A DNA stretch of 51,967 bases, taken from Porticoccaceae bacterium. GTDB lineage: Bacteria; Pseudomonadota; Gammaproteobacteria; Pseudomonadales; Porticoccaceae. Positions 38,252-48,776 of the stretch are shown in pieces; the first letter of the stretch is position 1, and each line of letters begins with the position of its first letter. The stretch lies in the NCBI GenBank assembly GCA_029242085.1, contig JAQWUP010000041.1, positions 1-51,967 on the forward strand. The letters run 5' to 3'. The notes beneath the pieces are model-generated. The model saw only the letters and a program-made list of their open reading frames with translations. It was not told the origin of the DNA and did not search any database. Both the position numbers and the translations under genes were made by a program.

Positions 38252-38266
38252 ATTAGCGACTATTAT

Positions 38267-39331
38267 CTAATTTATTTTCGGATCAAGCTCGCCGCTATCG
38301 TAGCGGCCGGTCATCGCATCTAAACCTAGCGCTTTAATCTTGCTAGCATTTCCCGCAGTACCAAATGCCTCATAACGCGCGACGGCAATATCTTTCATCG
38401 CGGTGATGGTCTCTTTGAGATACGAACGCGGATCAAAGGCCGCTGGGTTTTCGGCCAGATAGCAACGCACTGCACCAGTTGATGCTAAGCGCAGATCGGT
38501 GTCTATATTAATTTTGCGCACGCCGTGTTTGATGCCTTCACAAATTTGTTCGACGGGTACGCCGTAAGTTTCAGGTATTTCGCCGCCGTACTGGTTGATA
38601 ATGGCCAACCATTCTTGGGGTACAGATGATGAGCCGTGCATAACCAGGTGTGTGCCGGGGATCCGCTTATTAATTTCTTTGATGCGGTCGATGGCAAGAA
38701 TGTCGCCTGTCGGTGGACGGCTAAATTTGTAGGCGCCATGGCTGGTACCACAGGCAATAGCCAAGGCATCGCAGTGGGTCTTAGAGACAAAATCTGCGGC
38801 TTCTTCTGGGTCGGTGAGCATTTGGTCATGGGTGAGGATTCCCTCGGCACCCACGCCGTCTTCTTCGCCCGCCTGCCCTGTTTCTAATGAACCCAAGCAA
38901 CCGAGCTCACCTTCAACAGAGACTCCACAGGCATGGGCCATTTCAACGGTGCGTTTGGTTACATCTACATTGTATTCGTAACTGGATGGCGTTTTACCAT
39001 CTTCCATTAAAGACCCATCCATCATTACTGAGGTAAAGCCCAGTTGGATAGAGCGCTGGCAGATAGCCGGGCTGGTGCCATGGTCTTGATGCACGCAGAC
39101 GGGAATATCTGGCCATTCTTCTATTGCGGCCTGAATCAGGTGCCGCAGAAACGGGGCGCCAGCATATTTGCGCGCGCCAGCCGATGCCTGAACGATCACT
39201 GGGCTGTCGGTCTGTTGAGCGGCCAGCATAATGGCGCGCATCTGTTCTAGATTGTTTACATTAAAGGCGGGTACACCATAATTATGTTCCGCTGCATGAT
39301 CGAGCATCTGTCGCAATGATATTAGAGCCAT
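38267..39331 (-). CDS. fba: Class II fructose-bisphosphate aldolase (Calvin-cycle subtype)
   Basis: Cleaves or forms fructose 1,6-bisphosphate with zinc. The 354 residues show [13 protein letters not shown] with the zinc His, [34 protein letters not shown] and [10 protein letters not shown]. These place it in the CbbA-like subtype also used in glycolysis and gluconeogenesis. ATG 39331 is chosen (MALISLRQ); a GTG directly before it is possible. Last gene of the operon. Confidence 0.95.
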   Translation of the reverse strand: MALISLRQMLDHAAEHNYGVPAFNVNNLEQMRAIMLAAQQTDSPVIVQASAGARKYAGAPFLRHLIQAAIEEWPDIPVCVHQDHGTSPAICQRSIQLGFTSVMMDGSLMEDGKTPSSYEYNVDVTKRTVEMAHACGVSVEGELGCLGSLETGQAGEEDGVGAEGILTHDQMLTDPEEAADFVSKTHCDALAIACGTSHGAYKFSRPPTGDILAIDRIKEINKRIPGTHLVMHGSSSVPQEWLAIINQYGGEIPETYGVPVEQICEGIKHGVRKINIDTDLRLASTGAVRCYLAENPAAFDPRSYLKETITAMKDIAVARYEAFGTAGNASKIKALGLDAMTGRYDSGELDPKIN

Positions 39332-39364
39332 CACCTCATCCTTCCTTTAGAGCCAATAGTTAAT

Positions 39365-40528
39365 TTAGTCTTTTGTGCGCTGTTCCAGGATTGCAACAGC
39401 GGGTAATTCTTTGCCTTCAACATACTCTAAAAAGGCGCCTCCGCCTGTAGAAATATAGGACACTTGTTCGGTGATTTCATATTTATCCACGGCAGCAAGC
39501 GTATCTCCGCCACCCGCGATTGAAAAACCAGAACTTTTGGCGATAGCGAGTGCCAGTGTTTTTGTGCCTTCAGCAAATTGATCAAACTCAAAAACACCCA
39601 CCGGGCCATTCCAAATAATGGTGCCCATTGAGGCGATAATACCGGCCAGATTTCTCGCTGAATCTGGGCCTATATCAAAAATCATATCGTCATCGGCAAC
39701 ATCGTCCACGGACTTTATAACCGCTTCTGCGGTTTCCGAAAATTCTTTGCCGACCACGACATCGGTTGGCAGTGGGATATTGACCTTTTTCATCAGCGCT
39801 TGGGCCGCTGGGATTAGGTCCTGTTCACAGAGTGATTTGCCGACGTTCTTGCCCGCAGCGGCCAAGAAGGTATTGGCGATACCGCCGCCGACAATAAGTT
39901 GATCAACTTTGTCGGCCAAGGTTTCTAAAACCATTAATTTGGTGGAGACTTTTGAGCCACCAACAATGGCGGTCACTGGTGGTGTTGGCGCTGCCAACGC
40001 TTTTTCTAACGCCTCCAGCTCTTTGGCCAAAAGGGGTCCTGCACAGGCAATGGGCGCGTATTTTGCGACGCCATGGGTTGAGGCCTGGGCGCGGTGAGAG
40101 GTGCCAAAGGCGTCCATCACAAAAATATCGCAAAGTTTGGCATAGGCTCTGGCAAGGGTATCGTCATTCTTTTTCTCGCCCGGATTAAAGCGAACATTTT
40201 CCAACATGACGATGGCGCCGTCGGCAATCTCTAAGCCGTTGGTCCAGCTCTGTTCTACGGCTACTGGCTGACCGAGCAATTGCCCTAAATGCGCTGCAAC
40301 GGGCTTCATGCTGAAATTGATATCGTATTCCCCTTCGGTGGGGCGCCCTAGGTGGGACATAAGGATGATGCTTGCACCTGCCTCTAAGGCCAACTTAATG
40401 GTCGGTATTGCTGCTTTGATTCTGGCGTCGCTGGTGACTCTGCCATCTTTGATCGGTACATTGAGATCTTCGCGGATCAGAACGCGTTTTCCTGCTAGTG
40501 CTTGGTCAATCATTAACTTGACGGTCAT
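39365..40528 (-). CDS. pgk: Phosphoglycerate kinase
   Basis: Transfers phosphate between 1,3-bisphosphoglycerate and ADP. The 387 residues match E. coli length. Markers: [66 protein letters not shown] and [14 protein letters not shown] 40528 gives the family start; the frame is open upstream but overlaps epd. Between epd and fba. Confidence 0.97.
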   Translation of the reverse strand: MTVKLMIDQALAGKRVLIREDLNVPIKDGRVTSDARIKAAIPTIKLALEAGASIILMSHLGRPTEGEYDINFSMKPVAAHLGQLLGQPVAVEQSWTNGLEIADGAIVMLENVRFNPGEKKNDDTLARAYAKLCDIFVMDAFGTSHRAQASTHGVAKYAPIACAGPLLAKELEALEKALAAPTPPVTAIVGGSKVSTKLMVLETLADKVDQLIVGGGIANTFLAAAGKNVGKSLCEQDLIPAAQALMKKVNIPLPTDVVVGKEFSETAEAVIKSVDDVADDDMIFDIGPDSARNLAGIIASMGTIIWNGPVGVFEFDQFAEGTKTLALAIAKSSGFSIAGGGDTLAAVDKYEITEQVSYISTGGGAFLEYVEGKELPAVAILEQRTKD

Positions 40529-40556
40529 CGTAATCCTTAATACTGGTGGAAGGTTG

Positions 40557-41582
40557 TTACTGTTTGGCTGGCGGAAATCCATGCCAACTCAACAAAGTGT
40601 CGAGCATTCTATTGGCGTAACCCCATTCGTTGTCGAACCAAATTAACACTTTGACTAATTTTTGCTGACTTACCCGAGTTTGACTGGCATCCACAATGCC
40701 ACTGCGCGGGTCGTGATTAAAATCACAGGAGGCGAGCGGCTCCTCGGTATAACCAAGTACGCCGTCAAGAGTGCCATTGGCGGCCTCGGCCAGTGCCGCA
40801 TTGACGGCGGCTGTATCCACTGGGGCATGCAGCATAACTGACAGATCAATTGCTGAAACATTAACGGTCGGCACACGCATTGCCTGGGCTTGGAAACGCC
40901 CTGTTAGCTCCGGCATCAGGCGATCAATTCCCAGAGCAAGACCTGTGTCGACAGGAATAATAGATTGCATGGCGGCGCGGGTTTTGCGCAAATCGGTGTG
41001 GTGATAGGCGTCTATCACTGGCTGGTCATTCATCGCCGAGTGAATGGTGGTAATAACACCCCCGTCCACGCCAAAGGCATCGTCCAACACTTTTATAACC
41101 GGTACCACACAGTTGGTTGAGCAGGATGCGGCAGAAACAATGGTTTCGTCGCCGGTTAAAATTTGCTGATTGATTCCGTAGACGATAGTGGCATCGACTG
41201 TGGGCTCGGCTGGCTGAGAGAACAGTACCCGCTTGGCACCACTGCTTAGATGTTGCTCGGCGGTCTCGCGATCGGTAAAGGTACCACTGCATTCCAGCAC
41301 CACATCGACCCCGAGTTCGCCCCATGGCAGCTGCTGTAAATGCGCTTCATGAAGAATATGAATATCGTCGCCATTAATTGTAAGTGTGTCTTCACTTTCA
41401 CTAACAGTACCAGAAAACCGACCATGAGTTGAATCATAGCGGGTTAGATGGGCAATTGTCTTGCTGTCGGCGGGCTCGTTGATAGCCACAACCTGCACTC
41501 GCTCACGAGCCCCTGATTCATACAGGGCTCGCAATACTGAGCGGCCTATTCGGCCATAGCCATTAATGGCTATACGAATCAT
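40557..41582 (-). CDS. epd: Erythrose-4-phosphate dehydrogenase / GAPDH-like (Epd)
   Basis: A 341-residue NAD dehydrogenase of the GAPDH family. N-terminal [19 protein letters not shown], active Cys in [31 protein letters not shown] and [14 protein letters not shown]. The details ([20 protein letters not shown]) are closer to Epd, which makes 4-phosphoerythronate for pyridoxal phosphate, than to classic GapA. Place between tkt (makes erythrose 4-phosphate) and pgk fits. GAPDH activity cannot be excluded. One-base overlap with tkt (TAATG). Confidence 0.87.
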   Translation of the reverse strand: MIRIAINGYGRIGRSVLRALYESGARERVQVVAINEPADSKTIAHLTRYDSTHGRFSGTVSESEDTLTINGDDIHILHEAHLQQLPWGELGVDVVLECSGTFTDRETAEQHLSSGAKRVLFSQPAEPTVDATIVYGINQQILTGDETIVSAASCSTNCVVPVIKVLDDAFGVDGGVITTIHSAMNDQPVIDAYHHTDLRKTRAAMQSIIPVDTGLALGIDRLMPELTGRFQAQAMRVPTVNVSAIDLSVMLHAPVDTAAVNAALAEAANGTLDGVLGYTEEPLASCDFNHDPRSGIVDASQTRVSQQKLVKVLIWFDNEWGYANRMLDTLLSWHGFPPAKQ

Positions 41583-43576
41583 TAGCCTATGGCTTCCATA
41601 ACGTTAGTGACAACATTTTCTACGGTGAAACCAAACTCTTTCATCAACTGGTCACCCGGTGCTGATTCACCAAAGGTGCGCATGCCAACTACGCGGCCAT
41701 CGAGACCGACAAACTTATACCAGTAATCGGCGTGCAGTGCCTCCACCGCCACTCGTGCACGAATAGTTGGGGTTAGCACTGAGTCGCGGTAGTCAGCGTC
41801 CTGAGCTGAGAAGATCTCGGCGCAAGGCATTGAGACAACACGCACCTGAATGCCTTGACCCGCAAGTTCGTCAGCGGCATTAACCGCCAATTCTACTTCT
41901 GAGCCCGTGGCAATCAAAATGGCTTGCGGTGCTGCGCAATCTTTCAGCACATAACCACCGCGTTCAATGTCGGCAACTTGCTGGGGCGTTCTGGGCATAG
42001 GCGCCAATCCCTGACGGCTAAATACCAAGGCGGCGGGGCCGTCGCGACGTTCGATCGCACTTTTCCAGCTCACTGCAGATTCGATGGTATCGCAAGGGCG
42101 CCAGGTGTGAAGATTAGGTGTGGAGCGCAGGGCACTCAGCTGCTCGACCGGCTGGTGAGTCGGACCATCTTCTCCCAGACCAATGGAGTCGTGAGTGTAA
42201 ACAAAGATGCTCTGCTGCTTCATCAAGGCGGCCATACGCACAGCGTTGCGCGCGTATTCCATAAACATCAGGAAGGTGGCGCCGTAGTTGATAAAGCCGC
42301 CGTGCAGGGCGATACCATTCATCATGGCGCTCATGCCAAATTCACGCACACCATAATAGATGTAGTTACCATCGGCATTGTCGGCACTCACATCTTTGGA
42401 GCCAGACCAGATTGTCAGGTTGGAACCGGCGAGATCGGCGGAACCGCCGAGCAGTTCTGGAAGCATTGGGCCATAGGCATTAAGGCAGTTTTGCGAGGCC
42501 TTGCGCGAGGCTACCTTTTCCATTTTGTCCTGACAGTCCTGAATATAGGCGTCGGCGTTGGCACTGAAATCTTCCGGCAGATCACCACGAGTTCGGCGCT
42601 CAAACTCTGCCGCTAGTTCTGGGTGAGCCGCTCTGTAGTCTTCAAGCTGATTAGCCCAGCTTGTCTGTGCAGCAGTACCTTTTGCTACGCCATTCCAACC
42701 CGCGTAATGGTCTGCTGGAATTTCAAAGGGTTCGTGAGTCCAACCGAGCGCTTCGCGAGTGAGTGCAACCTCGTCGACACCCAGCGCCGCACCGTGGCAG
42801 TCTTCTTTGCCCTGCTTGTTGGGCGAACCGAAACCAATAGTGGTCTTGCAACAAATTAGGGTCGGCTTATCAGTTTCGGTATGGGCGGCTTCAATAGCGG
42901 CTTTAATCGCCTCGCTGTCATGGCCATCTACATTGGCTATTACATGCCAACCGTAGGCTTCGAAGCGCGCTGGTGTGTCGTCGCTGAACCAGCCCTCAAC
43001 CTCACCGTCAATGGAGATACCGTTGTCATCATAAAATGCGGTGAGCTTGCCCAGCTGCAGGGTACCTGCCAGCGAGCAAACTTCGTGGGAGATGCCTTCC
43101 ATCAAGCAGCCATCACCCAGAAAGGTGTAGGTCTGATGGTCGACAATATCATGGCCGGGGCGATTGAACTGGGCTCCCAGAACCTTCTCGGCCAGCGCCA
43201 TTCCAACTGCATTACTAATACCCTGACCCAGCGGCCCAGTGGTTGTCTCTACCCCTGGCGCATAACCATATTCTGGGTGGCCCGGTGTTTTAGCATGTAA
43301 TTGGCGGAAGTTCTTAATCTCTTCTATGGGTAAATCATAGCCGGAGAGATGCAGTAGTGAGTACAGCAGCATTGAGCCATGGCCATTGGAGAGCACAAAG
43401 CGATCTCGGTTAACCCAGTCTGGATCCGCCGGGTTATGGCGCAAATAGTCGTTCCACAGTACCTCAGCAATATCTGCCATACCCATGGGCGCACCGGGAT
43501 GCCCACTGTTAGCCTGTTGAACAGCATCCATACTGAGGGCGCGAATTGCATTAGCAAGGTCTCGACGTGAGGCCAT
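41582..43576 (-). CDS. tkt: Transketolase
   Basis: Thiamine-diphosphate enzyme moving two-carbon units in the pentose-phosphate pathway. The 664 residues are standard. Markers: [49 protein letters not shown], the TPP motif [23 protein letters not shown] and [20 protein letters not shown]. It heads the operon tkt-epd-pgk-fba, divergent from sahR. Confidence 0.97.
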   Translation of the reverse strand: MASRRDLANAIRALSMDAVQQANSGHPGAPMGMADIAEVLWNDYLRHNPADPDWVNRDRFVLSNGHGSMLLYSLLHLSGYDLPIEEIKNFRQLHAKTPGHPEYGYAPGVETTTGPLGQGISNAVGMALAEKVLGAQFNRPGHDIVDHQTYTFLGDGCLMEGISHEVCSLAGTLQLGKLTAFYDDNGISIDGEVEGWFSDDTPARFEAYGWHVIANVDGHDSEAIKAAIEAAHTETDKPTLICCKTTIGFGSPNKQGKEDCHGAALGVDEVALTREALGWTHEPFEIPADHYAGWNGVAKGTAAQTSWANQLEDYRAAHPELAAEFERRTRGDLPEDFSANADAYIQDCQDKMEKVASRKASQNCLNAYGPMLPELLGGSADLAGSNLTIWSGSKDVSADNADGNYIYYGVREFGMSAMMNGIALHGGFINYGATFLMFMEYARNAVRMAALMKQQSIFVYTHDSIGLGEDGPTHQPVEQLSALRSTPNLHTWRPCDTIESAVSWKSAIERRDGPAALVFSRQGLAPMPRTPQQVADIERGGYVLKDCAAPQAILIATGSEVELAVNAADELAGQGIQVRVVSMPCAEIFSAQDADYRDSVLTPTIRARVAVEALHADYWYKFVGLDGRVVGMRTFGESAPGDQLMKEFGFTVENVVTNVMEAIG

Positions 43577-43615
43577 GGATTATCACTCCTGAAACGGGGA
43601 AGTTGAAAAGTCGGT

Positions 43616-43644
43616 ATTGTCCCCTAGACAGCCCTTTCAGTAAA
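43616..43644 (-). promoter_or_regulatory. Possible sigma-70 promoter of the tkt operon
   Basis: On the minus strand TTTACT (43644-43639), a 17-base spacer and GACAAT (43621-43616), about 40 bases before the tkt ATG. Both hexamers match 4 of 6. Confidence 0.4.
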
Positions 43645-43712
43645 CCGATATTCATTATTTGCACCCTCTTTTAAGTGCATGGCAATGGCCAGCCGCAAAC
43701 CAGCCTGCCCTA

Positions 43713-43734
43713 TATATAAAAATATTTTGATATA
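43713..43734. promoter_or_regulatory. 22-base near-perfect palindrome, candidate SahR operator
   Basis: The arms TATAT and ATATA flank a self-complementary core AAAATATTTT; 10 of 11 base pairs match, the only mismatch being A43718 against G43729. The right part overlaps a possible -35 TTGATA (43727-43732), with TAAAGT at 43750-43755 after 17 bases as a weak -10. It lies 29 bases before the sahR ATG. ArsR-type repressors bind such AT-rich palindromes, so autoregulation of sahR-metK-ahcY is the likely use. Confidence 0.55.
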
Positions 43735-43762
43735 GCGAATATGCTGTGTTAAAGTCCCCGCC

Positions 43763-44761
43763 ATGACTGAAGCGAGCCCTATTCCAGCGCAATCCTCCAA
43801 CCCAGATATCAGTGCCATTACTGCTCTGTGTAAAGCGGCGGGGGATCCATTGCGGATGCAAATTCTCAAGGTGCTACAACAAAATGCCTATGGAGTTCTG
43901 GAGCTCTGCCAAGTGTTTGATATTCGCCAATCAGCAATGAGTCATCATTTAAAAATTTTGGCCAATGCCGGGCTGGTTGCAACGCGCCGTGAAGGCACGA
44001 CTATTTTCTATCGTCGCAACCCACGCAATACAGATGTGGACTTACAGGCATTGCAGCAGGTGCTTTTTAGTACTGTTGATGATGCGCATCTGGACGCTGC
44101 CCTAGAAGAGCACTTGAAACAAATTAACAATGAGCGCGCCTCCGCCTCAGTGGCGTTTTTTAATCGCAATGTGTCGCGCTTTGAAGAAAACCAAGATCTG
44201 ATTGCCAGCTGGGCTGACTATGGCGACAGTGTCGAGGGCTTTCTCGATAGCAGCGCTGCGGCAAGTGGCACAGCCATTGAGGTGGGCCCAGGATACGGGC
44301 AATTTTTGGGCAAGCTAGCGAGCCGTTTTGATCAGGTTGTAGCCCTGGATAACGCCCGCGAGATGCTCGATCAATGCGAGTCACGCGCAACTCAGCAGGG
44401 TTTAACCAACATTCAGTTTGTGCTCGGCGATACTAGCGTCGCGCAGAGCCAGGGCCTAAAGGCCGACTGTCTGTCGCTGAATATGGTGTTGCACCACAAC
44501 CCAACGCCGGCAGATATTATCGCCGATTGCGCCAGTCTGCTAAACAGGGATGGCGTGTTATTGATTACCGACCTCTGCGCCCATGATCAAGAATGGGTCA
44601 GAGACTCCTGTGGCGATCTCTGGTTGGGTTTTGAGCCCGAGGAATTAACGCGCTGGGCAAAGATGGCTGGGCTAGTAGAAGGTAACAGCCTATACCTTAC
44701 CCAACGCAATGGTTTTCGCATTCAATTGCGGCAGTTTAGTGCCGGAAGCACTGCTCTATAG
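43763..44761 (+). CDS. sahR: ArsR-type regulator fused to a SAM-methyltransferase-like domain (SahR)
   Basis: A 332-residue two-domain protein. Residues 15-85 are an ArsR winged helix ([38 protein letters not shown], a wing GTTIFYRR). Residues 150-320 form a class I methyltransferase fold with motif [17 protein letters not shown]. The metal-site cysteines of ArsR are absent. This architecture beside metK and ahcY is that of SahR, a repressor that senses S-adenosylhomocysteine and controls the SAM cycle in Proteobacteria. It starts the operon with metK 34 bases after. Confidence 0.88.
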   Translation: MTEASPIPAQSSNPDISAITALCKAAGDPLRMQILKVLQQNAYGVLELCQVFDIRQSAMSHHLKILANAGLVATRREGTTIFYRRNPRNTDVDLQALQQVLFSTVDDAHLDAALEEHLKQINNERASASVAFFNRNVSRFEENQDLIASWADYGDSVEGFLDSSAAASGTAIEVGPGYGQFLGKLASRFDQVVALDNAREMLDQCESRATQQGLTNIQFVLGDTSVAQSQGLKADCLSLNMVLHHNPTPADIIADCASLLNRDGVLLITDLCAHDQEWVRDSCGDLWLGFEPEELTRWAKMAGLVEGNSLYLTQRNGFRIQLRQFSAGSTAL

Positions 44762-44795
44762 AGGCGCCTCAAGGGCTCCATTTAAAGGAAACGTT

Positions 44796-45950
44796 ATGTC
44801 TACCTATAATTTATTTACCTCCGAGTCAGTGTCTGAAGGACATCCGGACAAGCTCGCTGATCAAATTTCTGATGCTGTGCTGGACGCCATCTTGGCGGAT
44901 GATCCGCACTCACGCGTCGCCGTAGAGACGATGGTTAAAACGGGTATGGCCATTATTGCAGGTGAGGTGCGCACCAAAACCTATGTTGATCTGGAGCAGA
45001 TTGTTCGCGATGTCATTACCGGTATTGGTTACGACCACTCAGATATGGGGTTTGACGGAAACTCCTGTGCGGTACTCAATGCCATTGGCAAGCAGTCTAG
45101 CGATATCGCTCAGGGGGTGGATGAAAGCGAGAACAAAGATATTGGTGCCGGTGACCAAGGACTGATGTTTGGTTATGCCAGTAATGAAACTGATGTGCTA
45201 ATGCCCGCGCCTATTTACTATGCCCATCGTTTGGTAGAGCGCCAGGCGTTGCTGCGCAAAAATGGCACATTGCCTTGGTTGCGTCCCGATGCCAAGAGTC
45301 AGATTACGCTGCGCTATGACCAGGGCAAGCCAGTGGCAATTGACGCAATTGTGTTATCCACTCAACACGCTCCCAGCATTTCCCAATCGGATTTGCAGGA
45401 GGCCGTGCGTACAGAAATTATTGCGCCAGTGCTGCCAGAGGCATGGCTGCATGGGGGTACTCAGTATCATATTAATCCCACTGGCAAGTTCGAAATTGGC
45501 GGGCCCATGGGAGACTGCGGTTTAACCGGTCGCAAGATTATCGTTGATACTTATGGCGGTATGGCCCATCACGGCGGCGGCGCTTTCTCTGGCAAGGATC
45601 CCACCAAGGTAGATCGTTCTGCCGCCTATGCGGGCCGCTATGTGGCCAAAAATATTGTTGCCGCTGGCCTCGCAGAGCGCTGCGAAATACAGGTGTCCTA
45701 TGCCATTGGTGTATCTGAACCTACATCCATCAGTGTTGATACCTTTGGTACCGGCAAGCTGACAGAGGATGAAATTGTCGCTCTGGTTCGAGATAACTTT
45801 GATCTGCGCCCTCGCGGCCTTATCGAGATGCTCGACCTGCGCCGTCCTATCTATCAACAAACTGCTTCCTATGGGCACTTTGGTCGTGAAGAAAAAGAGT
45901 TTACGTGGGAAAAAACAGACAGAGTAGAAGCGCTCAGAAAAGCGCTTTAA
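44796..45950 (+). CDS. metK: S-adenosylmethionine synthetase MetK
   Basis: Makes S-adenosylmethionine from methionine and ATP. The 384 residues equal E. coli's length. Motifs: [50 protein letters not shown] and [12 protein letters not shown] 44796 follows AAAGGAAA and gives [10 protein letters not shown]; the longer frame overlaps sahR. No SAM riboswitch fits in the 34-base gap, so control is likely by SahR. Confidence 0.97.
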   Translation: MSTYNLFTSESVSEGHPDKLADQISDAVLDAILADDPHSRVAVETMVKTGMAIIAGEVRTKTYVDLEQIVRDVITGIGYDHSDMGFDGNSCAVLNAIGKQSSDIAQGVDESENKDIGAGDQGLMFGYASNETDVLMPAPIYYAHRLVERQALLRKNGTLPWLRPDAKSQITLRYDQGKPVAIDAIVLSTQHAPSISQSDLQEAVRTEIIAPVLPEAWLHGGTQYHINPTGKFEIGGPMGDCGLTGRKIIVDTYGGMAHHGGGAFSGKDPTKVDRSAAYAGRYVAKNIVAAGLAERCEIQVSYAIGVSEPTSISVDTFGTGKLTEDEIVALVRDNFDLRPRGLIEMLDLRRPIYQQTASYGHFGREEKEFTWEKTDRVEALRKAL

Positions 45951-45975
45951 ATATTAAGCATAAAGGTAAAACAAG

Positions 45976-47337
45976 ATGACCGATTACAAAGTCGCCGATA
46001 TCAGCTTGGCTGATTGGGGCAAAAAAGAAATTTCAATTGCTGAGTCAGAAATGCCAGCACTGATGACATTGCGTGAAAAGTATCGCGCCGCACAGCCCCT
46101 GGCTGACGCCCGTATTCTTGGCTGTATTCATATGACGATTCAAACAGCTGTGTTAATTGAAACACTGGAGGCTCTCGGGGCCGAAGTGCGCTGGACCTCA
46201 TGTAATATTTTTTCAACTCAGGATCACGCAGCTGCTGCCATTGCAGCAAACGGTACCCCGGTTTTTGCCTGGAAAGGCGAGACCGAGGAAGAGTACGAAT
46301 GGTGTCTTGAGCAACAGGTGCTTAAAGATGGCGTACCCTGGAATGCCAATATGATTCTTGATGATGGCGGTGACTTAACTGCACTGCTGCATGAAAAATA
46401 TCCGCAAGTGCTGGACGCCGTTCACGGTATTACTGAAGAGACAACCACTGGCGTTCATCGACTTTATGAAATGCTTGAGACTGGCGATCTGAAAGTTCCA
46501 GCAATCAATGTGAATGATTCTGTAACTAAGTCGAAAAACGATAACAAGTACGGCTGCAGACACAGTCTAAACGATGCAGTTAAGCGAGCGACAGATATGC
46601 TTATGGCCGGAAAACAAGCATTGGTCATTGGTTATGGTGACGTCGGTAAGGGCTCTGCACAGAGTTTGAGACAGGAAGGCATGATTGTGAAGGTGGTAGA
46701 AGTTGATCCGATCTGTGCGATGCAAGCTTGCATGGATGGTTATGAGGTTGTGTCACCCTATAACGGTGGCATCAACACCGGTGAGATATCCGACATCGAC
46801 AAGCGTCTAATGAACAACATTGATCTTGTCGTCACTTGCACCGGTAACGTACACGTGTGTGACAGCAATATTCTGAGCACGGTGAAACGCAACGCAATTG
46901 TTTGCAACATCGGACACTTTGATACAGAGATAGACACCCAATTCATGAGAGACAACTGGCGGTGGGAAGAAGTCAAACCACAGGTCGACAAAATTTATCG
47001 CAGTGAAGATGTAAAAGACTACGTTATTCTTCTGTCTGAAGGACGCCTTGTGAATCTTGGTAACGCGACCGGACATCCTTCACGCATCATGGATGGCTCT
47101 TTTGCCAATCAAGTGCTCGCGCAGATGTATCTCTATGAACGCGCTTGGGCAGATCATGATCAGCAACAACGGCAAGAAGTGACCGTCGAGGTTTTGCCCA
47201 AGGCACTTGACGAGGAAGTTGCCAGCTACATGGTGGCAGGTTTCGGTGGTTTGCTAACGCAGCTCACAAATAACCAGGCAGACTATATTAATGTGCCTGT
47301 TGAGGGTCCTTTCAAGCCTGAGGCCTATAAGTACTAA
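45976..47337 (+). CDS. ahcY: Adenosylhomocysteinase AhcY (SAH hydrolase)
   Basis: Splits S-adenosylhomocysteine into homocysteine and adenosine, removing the inhibitor of methyltransferases. The 453 residues are complete: [50 protein letters not shown] with the NAD-linked Lys, [15 protein letters not shown] and the C-terminal [10 protein letters not shown]. Arginine codons are all CGC/CGT up to about 46.2 kb and include CGA/AGA from 46456 onward, unlike metK. The protein itself is unbroken. Confidence 0.97.
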   Translation: MTDYKVADISLADWGKKEISIAESEMPALMTLREKYRAAQPLADARILGCIHMTIQTAVLIETLEALGAEVRWTSCNIFSTQDHAAAAIAANGTPVFAWKGETEEEYEWCLEQQVLKDGVPWNANMILDDGGDLTALLHEKYPQVLDAVHGITEETTTGVHRLYEMLETGDLKVPAINVNDSVTKSKNDNKYGCRHSLNDAVKRATDMLMAGKQALVIGYGDVGKGSAQSLRQEGMIVKVVEVDPICAMQACMDGYEVVSPYNGGINTGEISDIDKRLMNNIDLVVTCTGNVHVCDSNILSTVKRNAIVCNIGHFDTEIDTQFMRDNWRWEEVKPQVDKIYRSEDVKDYVILLSEGRLVNLGNATGHPSRIMDGSFANQVLAQMYLYERAWADHDQQQRQEVTVEVLPKALDEEVASYMVAGFGGLLTQLTNNQADYINVPVEGPFKPEAYKY

Positions 47338-47359
47338 CCACAATAAATTACCTGCATCA

Positions 47360-47404
47360 AATTACCCGCGTCGTCCACAGCATCTCCGGTCAACGCGGGT
47401 AATT
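47360..47404. repeat. Perfect 12-base inverted repeat downstream of ahcY
   Basis: AATTACCCGCGT (47360-47371) and ACGCGGGTAATT (47393-47404) are exact inverses, 21 bases apart. It may end ahcY transcription, but no T run follows. Right after it, ACATTTCCC-Y-TCGA occurs twice at 47418-47431 and 47433-47446, a 15-base step. Confidence 0.7.
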
Positions 47405-47502
47405 ATCCTTTCCCGCAACATTTCCCTTCGATACATTTCCCCTCGACCAGCTTGCGGCGATGGGGGAGAATGGCCCTCTTCTCGCGACGACTCAACACTA
47501 TT

Positions 47503-48366
47503 ATGAAATCAGAATTATCCGATCTGCTTGACCTGCTCGATCTTGAGCAGATCGAAGTCAATATGTTCCGGGGCACGAGCCCTTCTGAAGGATGGCAGCG
47601 GGTATTTGGTGGACAAGTTATCGGGCAAGCGTTGGTAGCTGCATCACGTACAGTTGAAGACGTCACCAGAGCCGCGCACTCATTACATGGTTATTTCCTA
47701 AGACCAGGTGACACAACGATTCCAATTTTATACACCGTAGATCGGATACGGGATGGCAAAAGCTTTACCACTCGCAGAGTTGTTGCCGTGCAGAAGGGGC
47801 GCCCCATATTCAGCATGTCTGCGTCGTTTCAAGTTACGGAAGAAGGTCTTGAACACCAGGTAGAAATGCCTGACGTCCCTCCACCAGAAGAATGTATGAG
47901 CAGTCAGGATATGCGTGCGCAATATCTTGACGATATTCCCGAGGAATTCAAAAACAGAATGACTCAGGCACAACCCATAGAAATGAGGTTCACAGAACCC
48001 TTCAACGAATTTAAGCCCGGCAAGATGGCGCCGACCCAAAGCGTCTGGATTAAAACAGCAGATACGATGCCAACAGACATTCGTGTAAATCAGTGCCTAC
48101 TTGCTTACGCTTCTGATATGACGTTGATAGACACCGCCGCGCGTCCCCACGGCATCGGCTGGACAGAGGGGAACTTTCAAGTAGCAAGCCTAGATCACGC
48201 CATGTGGTTTCATCGGCCATTTATGATCGACGAATGGCTCTTATACGCGCAGGACAGTCCCTTCTCGGGCGGCGCCCGCGGACTCGCAAGAGGTGCTTTT
48301 TACACAAGATCCGGCGAACTGATTGCATCAGTTGCGCAGGAAGGTCTAATGAGACTGCACGAGTGA
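47503..48366 (+). CDS. tesB: Acyl-CoA thioesterase II (TesB)
   Basis: A double hot-dog thioesterase that hydrolyses medium- and long-chain acyl-CoA. The 287 residues equal the E. coli length. N-terminal LDLEQIEVNMFRG, VFGGQVIGQALVAAS, SLHGYFLRPGD, then LLAYASDMTLIDTA with the active Asp and ASVAQEGLMR with the active Gln near the end. ATG 47503 gives the family start; an ATG 11 codons earlier (47470) is less likely. Many AGA/AGG Arg codons. Confidence 0.92.
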   Translation: MKSELSDLLDLLDLEQIEVNMFRGTSPSEGWQRVFGGQVIGQALVAASRTVEDVTRAAHSLHGYFLRPGDTTIPILYTVDRIRDGKSFTTRRVVAVQKGRPIFSMSASFQVTEEGLEHQVEMPDVPPPEECMSSQDMRAQYLDDIPEEFKNRMTQAQPIEMRFTEPFNEFKPGKMAPTQSVWIKTADTMPTDIRVNQCLLAYASDMTLIDTAARPHGIGWTEGNFQVASLDHAMWFHRPFMIDEWLLYAQDSPFSGGARGLARGAFYTRSGELIASVAQEGLMRLHE

Positions 48367-48776
48367 AGCAAACCAGAATCAACATCAATCATACTGCACG
48401 CTAGCGCCGGCCCTAGCCCACCGAAGAATTTCGAGGGGCTACACTGGGTGACTAATCAGTCTTCACCTCGTATCAGTTGCATCCACTCGTCATAGGTCGA
48501 ACCTTAGAAGTAAAAACCTGACGCATACTGGATTCTTCGGTTATCCTTGAACATCGCACACACAAGCACAGATAAGCTCACCTTATCTCGCCTAATACCC
48601 AAGCATGATAGACGCAGGGTCACTGTACAATTTAAATACCTGTTAACATAATGGCTCGATTAGACTTTGCTGGTGGGAGCCGATTGACTGAGTTTCGGGA
48701 GATACTTCTGTCCGGCTATTCAGTGCCAATTGGCAATACACTCAATTCATAAGACTCGAAAAGAAAAGGATTAAAA
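48367..48776. other. 410-base intergenic region between tesB and the MoxR gene
   Basis: No convincing gene in either strand. It holds an imperfect hairpin, TAGCCC (48414-48419) with GGGCTA (48436-48441) and an inner CGAA-GAAT-TTCG; a smaller perfect hairpin AGATAAG-CTCAC-CTTATCT (48570-48588); and the possible promoter at 48624-48652. The first could be the end of the tesB transcript but lacks T. Confidence 0.5.
48624..48652 (+). promoter_or_regulatory. Possible sigma-70 promoter for the MoxR-VWA genes
   Basis: TGTACA (48624-48629), a 17-base spacer and CATAAT (48647-48652). The spacing is ideal and the -10 matches 5 of 6. The leader to the GTG start would be about 115 bases. Confidence 0.35.

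Noticed and set aside
41924-42616. A 230-codon open frame on the plus strand opposite tkt
   Set aside because: It is wholly antisense to a clear transketolase, shows no protein-family motif, and comes from the codon pattern of the real gene.
44762-44795. SAM or SAH riboswitch before metK or ahcY
   Set aside because: The gaps (34 and 25 bases) are too short for any aptamer; SahR control explains the layout better.
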